Shown here one piece after another: positions 53,642 to 62,751 of a stretch of DNA of 64,000 nucleotides. Origin of the DNA: Ascarosepion bandense (Eukaryota > Mollusca > Cephalopoda > Sepiida > Sepiidae); the NCBI GenBank assembly GCA_037127315.1, contig JBBBDQ010001937.1, positions 457,501 through 521,500 on the forward strand, written 5' to 3'. The position numbers were made by a program, and so were the translations under genes. Below the pieces are notes generated by a model. That model did no database searches. It saw nothing but the letters and a program-made list of their open reading frames with translations, and was not told the DNA's origin. Every line of letters starts with the position of its first letter. Positions within the stretch are counted from its first letter, which is position 1.

Positions 53642-54027
53642 GCAAGATGTTTGTGTGTGTGTCTGTTTATCTTCCTGGATATCGGTATTTTTCGAAGCCC
53701 TTTTATTTTAGCTTTTGATTCGGGTTTGGCTCTAAGTAGGTATAATTGTAGTTTTTAGTCTCAGCCATGATACCATTTACTCAGAGGACTTATTTAGCAT
53801 TCAAAATTCAGTTTACGACGAAAAAGATTTATTTGATATTGATACCAGGAAATCAAAATTTGACTTACATCCATTCATTTTTCTTTCCGTCTACGGTTTC
53901 GTTTTAACTGGAAACAACTATTAATTTTTAGTCTTTCGTGACAACGTCCAAAGAGTCTGAATTTCAGGACCATGGATTAGTTTTAAAGCTTTCATTATAC
54001 CCGAGCAATGCCGGGCTATACTGCTAG
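53251..54027 (+). mobile_element. Non-autonomous Helitron, complete long form
   Basis: 777 bp: TCTAAACTTATTTATAAATG at 53251 after A, GT tract, AT-rich core, (AT)n at 53577-53636, then hairpin CCCGAGCAATGCCGGG and CTAG at 54024-54027 followed by T. Colinear with 21660-22434. Both ends and the insertion site follow Helitron rules. Confidence 0.9.
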
Positions 54028-54104
54028 TTTAGAATATAATCTTAACTGAGTGATATATGCATAATCCCGTTTCTGGTCTCGGTCGTCATTTCTAAATTCG
54101 ACTC

Positions 54105-54440
54105 CCATGAGGTAAGTGGAAGTAATTGGAATCCCAGCCATCGTGCTGAAGAAATGTACCCCTAAGCTTTTTCTAGTTCTCATCAAGCTCTGCAACTCCT
54201 GCCTCTCTGTTTCCCGATTTCCAGCTGAAATAGTTAAGCATCACACCTTTCCCGACCTGTTCTCTGACAAAAAATATGGCTTCAACTTCACCTGGTCTAC
54301 GCCTGATGTTTTAACAGCAATCACTGAATATGTATACCAGGCACTTAATAAGGATGGCAAAGCTCGATCTGTCATGTCTCAAGATATCCCAAAAACGTTT
54401 AATATGTTATCTTTCTGGGCAAATTTCTGGGCTAAGGCAT
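54105..54440 (+). pseudogene. LINE RT, N-terminal half, decayed
   Basis: Open frame 54116-54442: GIPAIVLKKCTPKLFLVLIK, LCNSCLSVSRFPAE, LFSDKKYGFNF, STPDVLTAITEYVYQALNKD and SQDIPKTFNM, equivalent to the 'DISKAFDRVW' motif in the LINE at the right edge. The catalytic Asp is kept in QDI, but the following motif is altered. Continues at 54560 after a deletion of the RT core. Confidence 0.8.
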
Positions 54441-54559
54441 AATTGAACGACTAAGCAAACCAGGTTTGATTTAATTCCTTCGTTCATACCCAAAATCCAA
54501 TGGAGAAACTGTAATGTGATCAATCCCGACTCTGTAGCTCAGTTAGAGTCACTTTCTCA

Positions 54560-55030
54560 CTAGAGCAACGTGGCTTCCTTGTGTCATTCTACAAATACTT
54601 CCACGGTTTCTGCTCCTTTGAACTTAGCTCCCTGGTGCCCCCTATATATGCATTTCCTCGAAACACAGGATTAGTAACTAGGTCCCACCCTTTTACTGTG
54701 AAAGCAATAAAATGTAAACACAAATTCTACTCCACAGCTTCTTTTCACACACTTCCCGCTTATGGAATTCCCATCCGTTTATTTGCGTTTCCGACATCTA
54801 CAATCTCCAAGAATTTAAATGGAAAGTCAATAGTCACCTCCAATCTCACTAACCGGCATCCTCTCACTCATGCTCTTTTCTCCGTCCACTCCACTCTCAT
54901 CAGTATTCTCATCCTTTTCTTACCCACTTCCTGACACTCCCTATAACCTGTCACTCTTTCTCATAACTTTTCTCCTATGTAACCCCCTTACGCACCAGTG
55001 GCAGTAAACTGCTTGGCTTGGGGCGATATG
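54560..55030 (+). pseudogene. LINE C-terminal domain with 3' UTR
   Basis: Translation gives FYKYFHGFCSFELSSLVPPI, TGLVTRSHPFTVKAIKCKHK and, after frame changes, the SRLWNS-type block and FKWKVNSHL-like sequence. The 3' UTR ends CTTGGCTTGGGGCGATATGA. Together with 54105-54440 it is one internally deleted copy. Confidence 0.8.
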
Positions 55031-55044
55031 ATCATACATAAAAC

Positions 55045-55440
55045 GTGAATGAAGACCGTTTTGAACAGGAAAACTTCCAGTTCATTTAACATTAATGCGA
55101 GTTTCTCTTAAAGCGCTATTCTAGGATCTACGCTGTTTCTGATCTGCAGCAATGGTTTCCCTAGTGACATTAGTTACTAAGTAGGCATCTATGAAGACGA
55201 CACCACCATTTACTCGCATCTCTAACAAGCCTGACAAAGCAAACCCGGCTGCTGCTCGTGAAACAGACAACTGGGACAAGAATTATCTTGTGAATTTTAA
55301 TGCCTCTTCTTTAAATGCAATAGATACATTGTGTTTCCTGACATCGTCATGGCTGATGCTAATCTCCTGGAGAGCACAACACCGTGTCTACTTAACTTCA
55401 CTTTTTTAAACAAACCTGAAGTGCAATGACTAGCTCGAAT
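55045..55440 (+). pseudogene. LINE RT fragment with the catalytic box
   Basis: Frames give ILGSTLFLICSNGF and, after a stop, VGIYEDDTTIYSRISNK (the YADD box as YEDD), then NWDKNYLVNFNAS. The two catalytic aspartates remain, but the alanine is Glu. Downstream residues lose the alignment by 55400. It is a separate truncated copy, or a displaced piece of the LINE just upstream. Confidence 0.75.
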
Positions 55441-55454
55441 CTCTAGCTGCATCT

Positions 55455-55958
55455 ACGAAGTTTGCTTGGTTGGTTGGTTGTGTTTGCGGGATATCAATCT
55501 TGGCGGGTCATTTATTGCCAACTAAATTTTATTTATCTATTGCTCGTAATACCTTTTTTTTCAACAATTTATTGTTGATTTATATAAGTTTTGTGTCTAG
55601 TAATACTTTTTTTCTTTTCGAGTATCAAGATTCATTGGGATTTGTTTTTAAGGGCAGGGTCCCCACGTCCTACCCTTGTTATTTAACCCATAGCTGGAGG
55701 GATAGGACGGATTAGTACCTTCCCAAGTGTACGAGTGCTTAAGTGAATGCAGGGTATTCAACTGGAATTCGAACTCGGCTCACCGATTTCTCTTTCCGAG
55801 CTGATATCCTCTGCAACCCAACGCACATCTGTCACTATATACTTACAGCACCTGGTATTCCCATGCGGGCACATATCTAAGTACTGACCAGGCCCAACGT
55901 TGCTTAACTTCGGTGATCGAGCGAGAACCGGTTTATTCAAAGTGATAAGCCGTAAGCC
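55455..55958 (-). mobile_element. 5S rRNA/tRNA composite SINE, full length
   Basis: Minus strand from 55958: a complete 5S-like sequence (to about 55841), a linker TATATAGTGACAG, a tRNA-like head with B box GAGTTCGAATTCC, the body with AGCTATGGGTTAAATAACA, then a tail ending in (AACC)n. About 500 bp. It matches the plus-strand copy at 5977-6408 through its entire length, so 5S, linker, tRNA and tail form one mobile unit. Confidence 0.85.
55841..55958 (-). rRNA. 5S rRNA-like sequence (SINE head)
   Basis: About 118 bases that read like animal 5S rRNA: AACCGGTTCTCGCTCGATCA, CCGAAGTTAAGCAACGTTGG and GCATGGGAATACCAGGTGCT are all present in order. The internal promoter region is largely kept. Substitutions (for example AGATATGTG for GGATGGGTG) and its junction to a tRNA-like sequence indicate a SINE head, not a functional rRNA gene. 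Confidence 0.85.
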
Positions 55959-56069
55959 GCTACGAAGTTTAGGTTAATATATCAGGTCAGGAAGTTTTTT
56001 TTTTGTCAGAATCAATCTTACACATTTTTATTTATCTCGAGCTTCTCCAAGGGAGGATCTGAATTTTTT

Positions 56070-56935
56070 TTTTAATCATTTCACAGAAATGCCACTGATG
56101 AGCGGGGGGGGGCGACATAACTTTAAAAAGATTAATTAGAAAAGAGTGAGAAGTACAAACTAGTTAGAAAGGAGCAATAGAAAGCAGATAATGCAGGTGC
56201 GATGACAGATACATAGGTGGAGAGAAAGGGAAGGTTATACGGGGGTGGGGAGAGAGCTAGAGTCCAGTGGTTAGTAGATGAGTATTGACTTTGCATTTAA
56301 ATTTCTGGAGGTTGAAGCCGTCAGGAAAGCAAGAATATGGGAGCGAGTTCCACAGATGAGAAGTGCGAGAGAAGAAGCTGCAGGAGTAGAATTGTCGTCT
56401 GCATTTGGCTAACCTGACTGTGAATGGGTAGGACCCAGTTGCCAGTCTGGTTGTACGAGTAAACACCTGTTGAGGAGGCATCAGTGACTTAAGTTCGTCC
56501 GAGCAGAAGCCATGAAAATATTTATAGAACAGACAAAGGGAGACCACATTTCGACGGTGGGGAAGTGGCTGCTGTCAATCCGCCAGATCAGTACCTATCA
56601 CATTACAGACTCTTTGGAACCTGCTAAGAACACTGAGGAGAACGGCAGGGGCGCCTGACCATAAATGGCAGCAGTACTCCATGCACGGACGGATGATTGA
56701 CTTGTATATATGCCGGATGGATTCAGGCGGAAAAAAACATCCTGGATCGAAATAGTGACCCAACCTTCTTAGCAGTAGATTTTGCTATGGATTCAATATA
56801 GTGGTTACATTTGAGGTCTGAGGACAGGGTAAGGCCGACGAGGCGTAGTGTATTGCTCTCAGGGAGAATCGCTTGGTCCATGCTTATGGAAGGCAGGAGA
56901 GGTTGCCTGTAATGGTAAGTGTAATCGATTTTGAA
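56070..56935 (-). pseudogene. LINE C-terminal half with 3' UTR
   Basis: Minus strand: DYTYHYRQPLLPSISMDQAI, LPESNTLRLVGLTL, SDLKCNHYIESIAKSTAKKV, then PESIRHIYKSIIRPCMEYCC and HLWSGAPAVLLSVLSRFQRV. After a frame change near 56560 come FYKYFHGFCSDELKSL, ATGSYPFTVRLAKCRR-type and SFFSRTSHLWNSLPYSCFPD, ending KCKVNTHLLTTGL at 56257. The 3' UTR runs to 56070. Good conservation apart from that frameshift and the missing RT core. Confidence 0.88.
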
Positions 56936-57096
56936 TTTTATGGCTTCCCTCTGGCTTTTCTACAAATATTGTCATGGCAAATACACTGACCAGTTTTTTG
57001 TTCCATGATGCCCCAACCGCATGAATAAGGAAATTACTGGAAAAATAGCAGGTAATATACTCACACATAAAAATATGATTTATACATACCTATTCT

Positions 57097-57097
<1 letters not shown>

Positions 57098-57157
<60 letters not shown>
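57098..57157. repeat. (AT)n microsatellite
   Basis: 60-base AT tract. Confidence 0.97.
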
Positions 57158-57159
<2 letters not shown>

Positions 57160-57879
57160 TGGCAGTCTACACAGTTTCAAGCACTACTATTTTTTTAAAT
57201 TAATCGCATCTCTTTCATAAGTTCACAAACGGCTTTATCGACCTGAATTTGTTTTGGCAATGAATAGACAAACGCGCCATTCAGGTCTACCATTATTTAA
57301 TTTAGCTGGTTAGTCTTAGCTACTGGTTAATTACAGGCAATCTTACTAGCCCATTCTCTCTATGTAACTCCAGTTGTTTATCAAGACCTGATTCTTTGAT
57401 TAAAAGAATCCAAGTACACACAAAAGAATCGACTTTGAGAAAATGATGTCTCAGAAAGGCTTCTTATTTTTCTTGAGACCCTTTTGATGTTTATGTGTCT
57501 CGTCCAAAGAGAGCTTCAGATGTTCAATTCCTTTGTGAACAACGAGTTGACATTCTCATTGTTGTGTCGTATAGAGTCTTCTTATATATATATGAATAAT
57601 ATATAACCGCAAGTTGATACAAAACCAAAACTGAGCCTCGAGACATGTTCATAACTAGCTTAATGAGATTGAGACATTTTATTGCATGTCACGCCAATGC
57701 CAAACCCGTTCTGAAATTTCTAATCACTTCGCTGTATACAACAGCTTCCAAAGATCAATGGTGAAATAAGTTTTTAGTGATTATTTTTAATCATTATATG
57801 TACTTTGCGAGTTGATTTAGACATGTATATATTCATAGAATTTTCCGTCTGTTATTTACAGCTTGAGATTGTCTAACCT
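57158..57879. other. Unassigned region
   Basis: No supported feature in about 720 bases. Confidence 0.4.
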
Positions 57880-58370
57880 AATGTTTCCCAACCTTTTTCC
57901 AATCAGCGCCCACTTTAGGCACAAACAGTTATTTTTATAAACGCCCACCTTGTCAAATTAAGTTCGAATTCATCTTTCATATCAAGATAACACTTAGGAA
58001 ATAGTGTAAAAATTATTTTAATAGAGATTTTATTTATATTATAAACGCCAATGATTAAAATGCTAAACATTAAATTTTATTTGATACCTCAAAGTTTTTC
58101 AATGCGATGATTGACTTTGATGCTTATTGGCTTAGGTTCTAACCCTCCACATTCAACGATATAGGGTCTTGAGAAAGTAATGAAGAAAAGGTTGATAGCC
58201 TCACACAGCTTTAGATATCTTTCAGAAATTTTATTTTTGTAGGCAATACTGAATAATTATTTTTCAATTAGGAAAAACAAAATGGATAAATAACCTCCAC
58301 TCTGGGTTATGTTTACGGACCACACATTAAATAAAAGTTCCCAGGACTCATATTAAAACATGATATAACC
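57880..58370 (+). mobile_element. Possible hAT-like transposon end
   Basis: Starts TAATGTTTCCCAACCTTTTT and has GCGCCCACTTTAGGC shortly after, a pattern common at hAT-superfamily termini in many animals. No matching right end or transposase was found, so this is tentative. Confidence 0.3.
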
Positions 58371-58442
58371 TACAATGGATGAACTGGCCTAACTTCAAAA
58401 TAACAAAACAAAAAACGCACAGAAAAAACAAGGAACAGCAGA

Positions 58443-58487
<45 letters not shown>

Positions 58488-58754
58488 TGTTTGCCATGGA
58501 CAAGCCTTTTACTTTGTACAAATCACTACATTTTTCATCTAATAAAGAAAGAATGTATTAGCGAGAAGTTTGTAGAACCTTTTGAAAATGTAGCTGATAA
58601 CCTCACAACAATATATACTGTTCTGGATTCCGGTTGAAGAACCACACAAAATAATGAACAATAAAACATATATTTGACATAGAAAAATAGGTTATATTAA
58701 ACATAAAGATGCAACGGGAACGCAGGTTATTAATCCAAGAATAGGATTAGTAAA

Positions 58755-58811
<57 letters not shown>

Positions 58812-59435
58812 AGTCTTTGAAGTGATGTGGTACTGGAATTAGTATATCCGTGTAATACTATTCTGGCTGAGTGAAGCTCAGAGCTACTATGCCTACTGAC
58901 GCGGTATTCTCTGTGTAACTTCGGTATCTCTCGGTATCTTAAGGATCATTCCGGTATTCTCGGTATTCTACTGGATCTCATTGTGGCAGGAGTATATGTA
59001 TACTCAAGTCGAGTCCATTATCATAGAAAAAGGAGTGATCCCAGAACACTAACTCTGTGAACTTTAGTTTTGAACTGAATTCATAGTGAATCTTGAAAGT
59101 TAAATTAAGATAGAGGGATGTGTGGCTATGTGACGATATGTCTCGTATTTGAAAACCATAGTATTGTGAAGCAGAAAATTCTGTGTAAATTATATAATTA
59201 AATATCACAGTTGAGTATTGTGACTTGATTTCCTTATATTTATACGCTGCGAGAGATATATATAAAAGATTGCTCTGATATATATAGTGTATCGAGGGAG
59301 CAAATAATTTTCTAAACATATACTGTTAAATATAAGAGACAATGGATGTCTAATATGTTTAATCATGAGCTGTTCTAAACGGCTTTAATTTCAGTTGAAA
59401 ATAAAGACAGAAATTCTCCAACATTTGGATAATTT
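58371..59435. other. Unassigned, with (AT)n at 58446-58484 and 58757-58810
   Basis: 58910-58970 has three short copies of CGGTAT(T/C)TCT-like sequence. The 113-codon minus frame (58978-59319) has no motif. No gene called. Confidence 0.4.
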
Positions 59436-59640
59436 TTTATTAATTTAGTTCTAAGCTTTCGACTCACATGAGCCATCGTCAGAGAGGTTATAAAAACGTT
59501 AACACAAAAGCAATCACCATCATTAAGCTTAGAACCAACTTAATAAAAAATAAAGCGAATGTTCGATAATGTTTGTCTTTATATTCAACAGAAATTAAAG
59601 GCAAAATATGATATTTAAATGGCTCATGATGAAACATATA
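59436..59640 (-). mobile_element. Penelope-type terminus
   Basis: Contains the hammerhead-like fold 59449-59489 and is followed by (AT)n (59658-59690). Related in the fold region to 540-737 and 18351-19031. Confidence 0.5.
59449..59489 (-). ncRNA. Minimal hammerhead-like motif, extra-U type
   Basis: Minus strand: stem I UCU/AGA (3 bp), CUGACGA, extra U, stem II GGCUCA/UGAGUC (one G-U), GAAA, 2-bp stem III AGCU, triplet CUU. The core is intact except for the inserted U. With such short stems I and III, a dimeric fold like that known for small Penelope hammerheads is the likely active form. Confidence 0.55.
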
Positions 59641-59654
59641 GAAATTCATTGTCT

Positions 59655-59686
<32 letters not shown>

Positions 59687-59694
<8 letters not shown>

Positions 59695-60016
59695 TATTTA
59701 CAAATGGATCGTTGTCTCTGTGTGTGTGTGTGTGTGTGTGTGTTTGTGTGTGTCCGTTACTTATAGACTCCGAAAAGGCTAAACCGATTTTCTTGAAAAT
59801 TTACACAGTTGTACATAAGCGTCTGCGAGTTTTCTTAGCTAGGTTCTGTGTCGAGCTACCCCCGATAAATATCGAAAATCGATAATCGAAAAAATCGGGT
59901 TATAGAAGGAGTGGTCCGCTTTTAATCAAATTTGATACACTTACAGACAAAGATATAAGAAACGATATTCAGAAGTTTCAAGGTTGCAGTTCTTACAATA
60001 GTGCAGAAAATCGATA

Positions 60017-60047
<31 letters not shown>

Positions 60048-60434
60048 AAAGGCAAGATGTTTGTGTGTATGTCTGTTTATCTGACTGTATGTCTGTATTT
60101 TTTCAGCCCTTTTTTTTTAGTTTTTGCTTTTGGTTTGGCTCTAAGTAGGTATAATTGTAGTCCTTAGTCTCATCCATGATACCATTTAATCAGAGGACTT
60201 ATTTAGCTTTCAAAATTCAGTTCAGGACGAAAAAACTTATTTGATATCGATACCAGGAAATCAATATTTGACTTACATCCATTCATTTTTCTTTCAATCT
60301 ACGGTTTCGCTTTAACTGGAAACAACTGTTGCTTTTTAGTCTTTCGTTCCAACGTCCAAAGAGTCTGAGCTCCATGACCATGGATTAGTTTTAAAGTTTT
60401 CATTACACCCGAGCAATGCCGGGCTATACTGCTA

Positions 60435-60435
<1 letters not shown>
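59687..60435 (+). mobile_element. Non-autonomous Helitron, long form
   Basis: 749 bp: 5' TATAAACTTATTTACAAATG (position 2 changed, in AT repeat), GT tract, core, (AT)n at 60018-60048, hairpin CCCGAGCAATGCCGGG and CTAG at 60432-60435 followed by T. Confidence 0.88.
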
Positions 60436-60470
<35 letters not shown>

Positions 60471-60759
60471 ATGCAATTGGTAAATTGACGCAATTATTTT
60501 ATTATTTCAAATATTCTTTAGGCTGAGTCTGAGCTCCTGGACCATGGAGTAGGTTTAAAGCTTTCATTACACCCGAGCAATGCCGGGCTATACTGCTAGT
60601 ATATATATATATATATAAATATATATAAAGATGCGATTGGTAAATTGACGCAATTATTTTATTATTTCAAATATTCTTTAGGCTGAGTCTGAGCTCCTGG
60701 ACCATAGATTATTTTTAAAACTTTCATTACACCCGGGAAACGCCGGGCTATACTGCTAG
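60436..60759 (+). repeat. Tandem pair of Helitron 3' ends, about 160-bp unit
   Basis: Two successive units, each made of (AT)n, AAAGATGC(A/G)ATTGGTAAATT, GACGCAATTATTTTATTATT and the last about 95 bases of the short-form Helitron with hairpin and CTAG (60596-60599 and 60756-60759). They follow immediately after the complete Helitron, giving three 3' termini in a row. Confidence 0.85.
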
Positions 60760-60762
60760 TAA

Positions 60763-60800
60763 AAGATAAAATAGTTCTTCTCCTAATGCTTCTGCACAGT
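60763..60800 (-). mobile_element. Tc1-like left-end fragment
   Basis: Reverse complement of the family terminus (ACTGTGCAGAAGCATTAGGA then GAACTATTTTATCTTTT). Joined on one side to the Helitron end, on the other to (AT)n. Confidence 0.7.
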
Positions 60801-61049
60801 ATATATATATATATCTATGATATATTGATGTGTTCTTTTTTGGGGTTCCTTCATTTACGGAACACTGACTTATGTACAATTTCTCTATACTCTCAATTGC
60901 TAAAGATACAGAAAAATAATAGGTTCCTTATTTAGCTATGGTAAGTATCTTTCTCCTTGTGCTATTCTTTACATTTACAAAAGACAGTTAAGGCCTAAAA
61001 ATGTCCAATTCTTCTATATTTTTGTCAGGAGCTCTCAAGTGTTTACTCT
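60801..61049. other. Unassigned region
   Basis: No supported feature. Confidence 0.4.
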
Positions 61050-61370
61050 ATAGCATCAACTGAGTTCAAAAGCGTCTCCGAATCTTCGTCGGTGGCAAAT
61101 TATTTTCTACCCTGCAACCTCTCTCTCACAGACGAGATATCACAAAACTCGCGGTACTCTGTCGCTATTTCCATAGAAAGTGCTCAGACGAACAAACTTT
61201 CTCAGTTACACAATTTCTAACCTTTACCGTTAGGACTCGCTATGCTACTTACATTGTAGCGAACCAACATCATCTCCCCGTATTCCACTGATGAGAAATA
61301 AGTTCCACTCGAAAGGTTTTTTTCACGGGAACAGCTTTTAATGTAGAACTCTTACACAAAATGATGTTTC
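61050..61370 (+). pseudogene. LINE C-terminal relic, divergent family
   Basis: Frame 61110-61290 gives LQPLSHRRDITKLAVLCRYF, HRKCSDEQ and FLTFTVRTRYAT, parallel to LQSLSHRRDVASLCLFYKYF in the main LINE family, followed by a GFFHGNSF-type remnant. Enough sequence differences suggest a separate LINE lineage. Stops from about 61290. Confidence 0.7.
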
Positions 61371-61572
61371 ACCGATCCTTTCAGTCTTAGCCTGTTCATA
61401 TCTACGAATGGTATTTTGTCAGGAACGATAAATCACAAACCTAAAATCAATTTAAAAGCAAAACCTAAAAGCTGAAATTTTCATATGAACTGATCGTGCG
61501 TAACAAAATAACGGCAGTAGAGAGGAACTTATGCCACATAGATTGTTATCTTCTCTATCGATCGGACAGCCT

Positions 61573-61573
<1 letters not shown>
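61371..61573. other. Unassigned region
   Basis: No supported feature. Confidence 0.4.

Positions 61574-61621
<48 letters not shown>
61574..61621. repeat. (AT)n microsatellite
   Basis: AT tract followed by GGAAAACTGAACACGTCA, a sequence resembling the hairpin context near 43803-43868. Confidence 0.97.
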
Positions 61622-61624
<3 letters not shown>

Positions 61625-61950
61625 GAAAACTGAACACGTCAATTTAATTGGTTATAAATTATAATTAATTTCTATGAGTTTAATTGGTTCATTTCATCAA
61701 ACCTTACAATATTCCTTCCATTTGGTTACAAAGAATTTTGCCGGAATAAGCATTTTCTTTAACTGAAGAGATGGATAAAAATAAAAATAAAATAGAAATA
61801 AAAATACGAAGAAGGAAAAGAGAAAGATGAAAAGAGAGTCAGGACTTAGGCATTGGCGTCAGATCTGTCTGGGATTGTCCAGGCCATTGTGAAGAGGTTG
61901 AACTGTAAAGTTAATCTTGTTGGATTATCCTCACCGATTACAAACTGGAC

Positions 61951-62007
<57 letters not shown>
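61951..62007. repeat. (CTAT)n microsatellite
   Basis: 14 CTAT units without the spacer seen in the longer arrays. The sequence before it (TTGTTGGATTATCCTC) recurs at 43958. Confidence 0.97.
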
Positions 62008-62008
<1 letters not shown>

Positions 62009-62135
62009 AAAAGAGTGTACATTGAAGTCAACACTCAAGACTGACAGACTGTTTTATGCTAAGCGTGGCCGGATGATTGCGCTTAGCATGTATCTGTCGC
62101 CACTGAATGTTGACATCAATGTTCACTCTTTTATA
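62007..62135. repeat. Nested inverted repeats (hairpin)
   Basis: Outer arms AAAAGAGTGTACATTGA.GT and a near complement at 62105-62135. Inner arms ATGCTAAGCG and CGCTTAGCAT. Function unknown. Confidence 0.75.
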
Positions 62136-62206
62136 TTTCCATACGCTCTATCTCTGATATTGTACACTTTATCCTATAAATATAGCACACCTTAAAAGTA
62201 TATTTA

Positions 62207-62211
<5 letters not shown>

Positions 62212-62241
<30 letters not shown>

Positions 62242-62751
62242 CTAGTAATAATACCCGGTGTAGCAGACGTTAAATCTCATTCATGCAATATGTTCCCCAC
62301 CATAGTTGTCTCTCTGATAGATTTTTGGATACAGCAAATGCCAACAACTAGATAGTCTTCGAGCATTTGGATAGTCGTCTTTTTAATAGACGTCTATTTA
62401 AAGAAAGCCATACAGACTGCGTAGAGAAACTGCACACATAGTAGCTTCTTAACCCCACCCCAGTTAAAAGATGAAAACAAAACGAGTGAAAAATTAAAAA
62501 AAGCTGATCCGACATTTTTTAATATTTGTTGCATCAATTCGATCATAAATGTTATCTATTTTATATATAACAACTATTCCTTTTTACGATGATCATATTA
62601 TTTCTATTTTGTTCTTTGAAATAATGGTCTGCTGTATGTAAATAAAATATTACTTTAATTCTGTTCTATGTAAAATATAAGCTTAAATATCAAACTAATT
62701 AATCCCAAATTTTGCTAATAGTCTTCCAAGCACAAATATTATTTATTTATT
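62212..62751. other. (AT)n then unassigned, possible transposon end
   Basis: (AT)n to 62240. ACTAGTAATAATACCCGGTG just after it is reminiscent of a CTAG-type terminus but lacks a clear hairpin. The rest is AT-rich, ending in (ATTT)n at about 62740. Confidence 0.35.

Noticed and set aside
55841..55958. Genuine 5S rRNA gene
   Set aside because: Substitutions in conserved positions and the shared junction with a tRNA-like head in two places point to a SINE.
58978..59319. 113-codon minus-strand frame
   Set aside because: AT-rich, no domain or signal recognised, overlaps no conserved feature.
62240..62270. Additional Helitron 3' end at ACTAGTAATAATACCCGG
   Set aside because: No clear hairpin beside the CTAG and no match to the family 5' end nearby.
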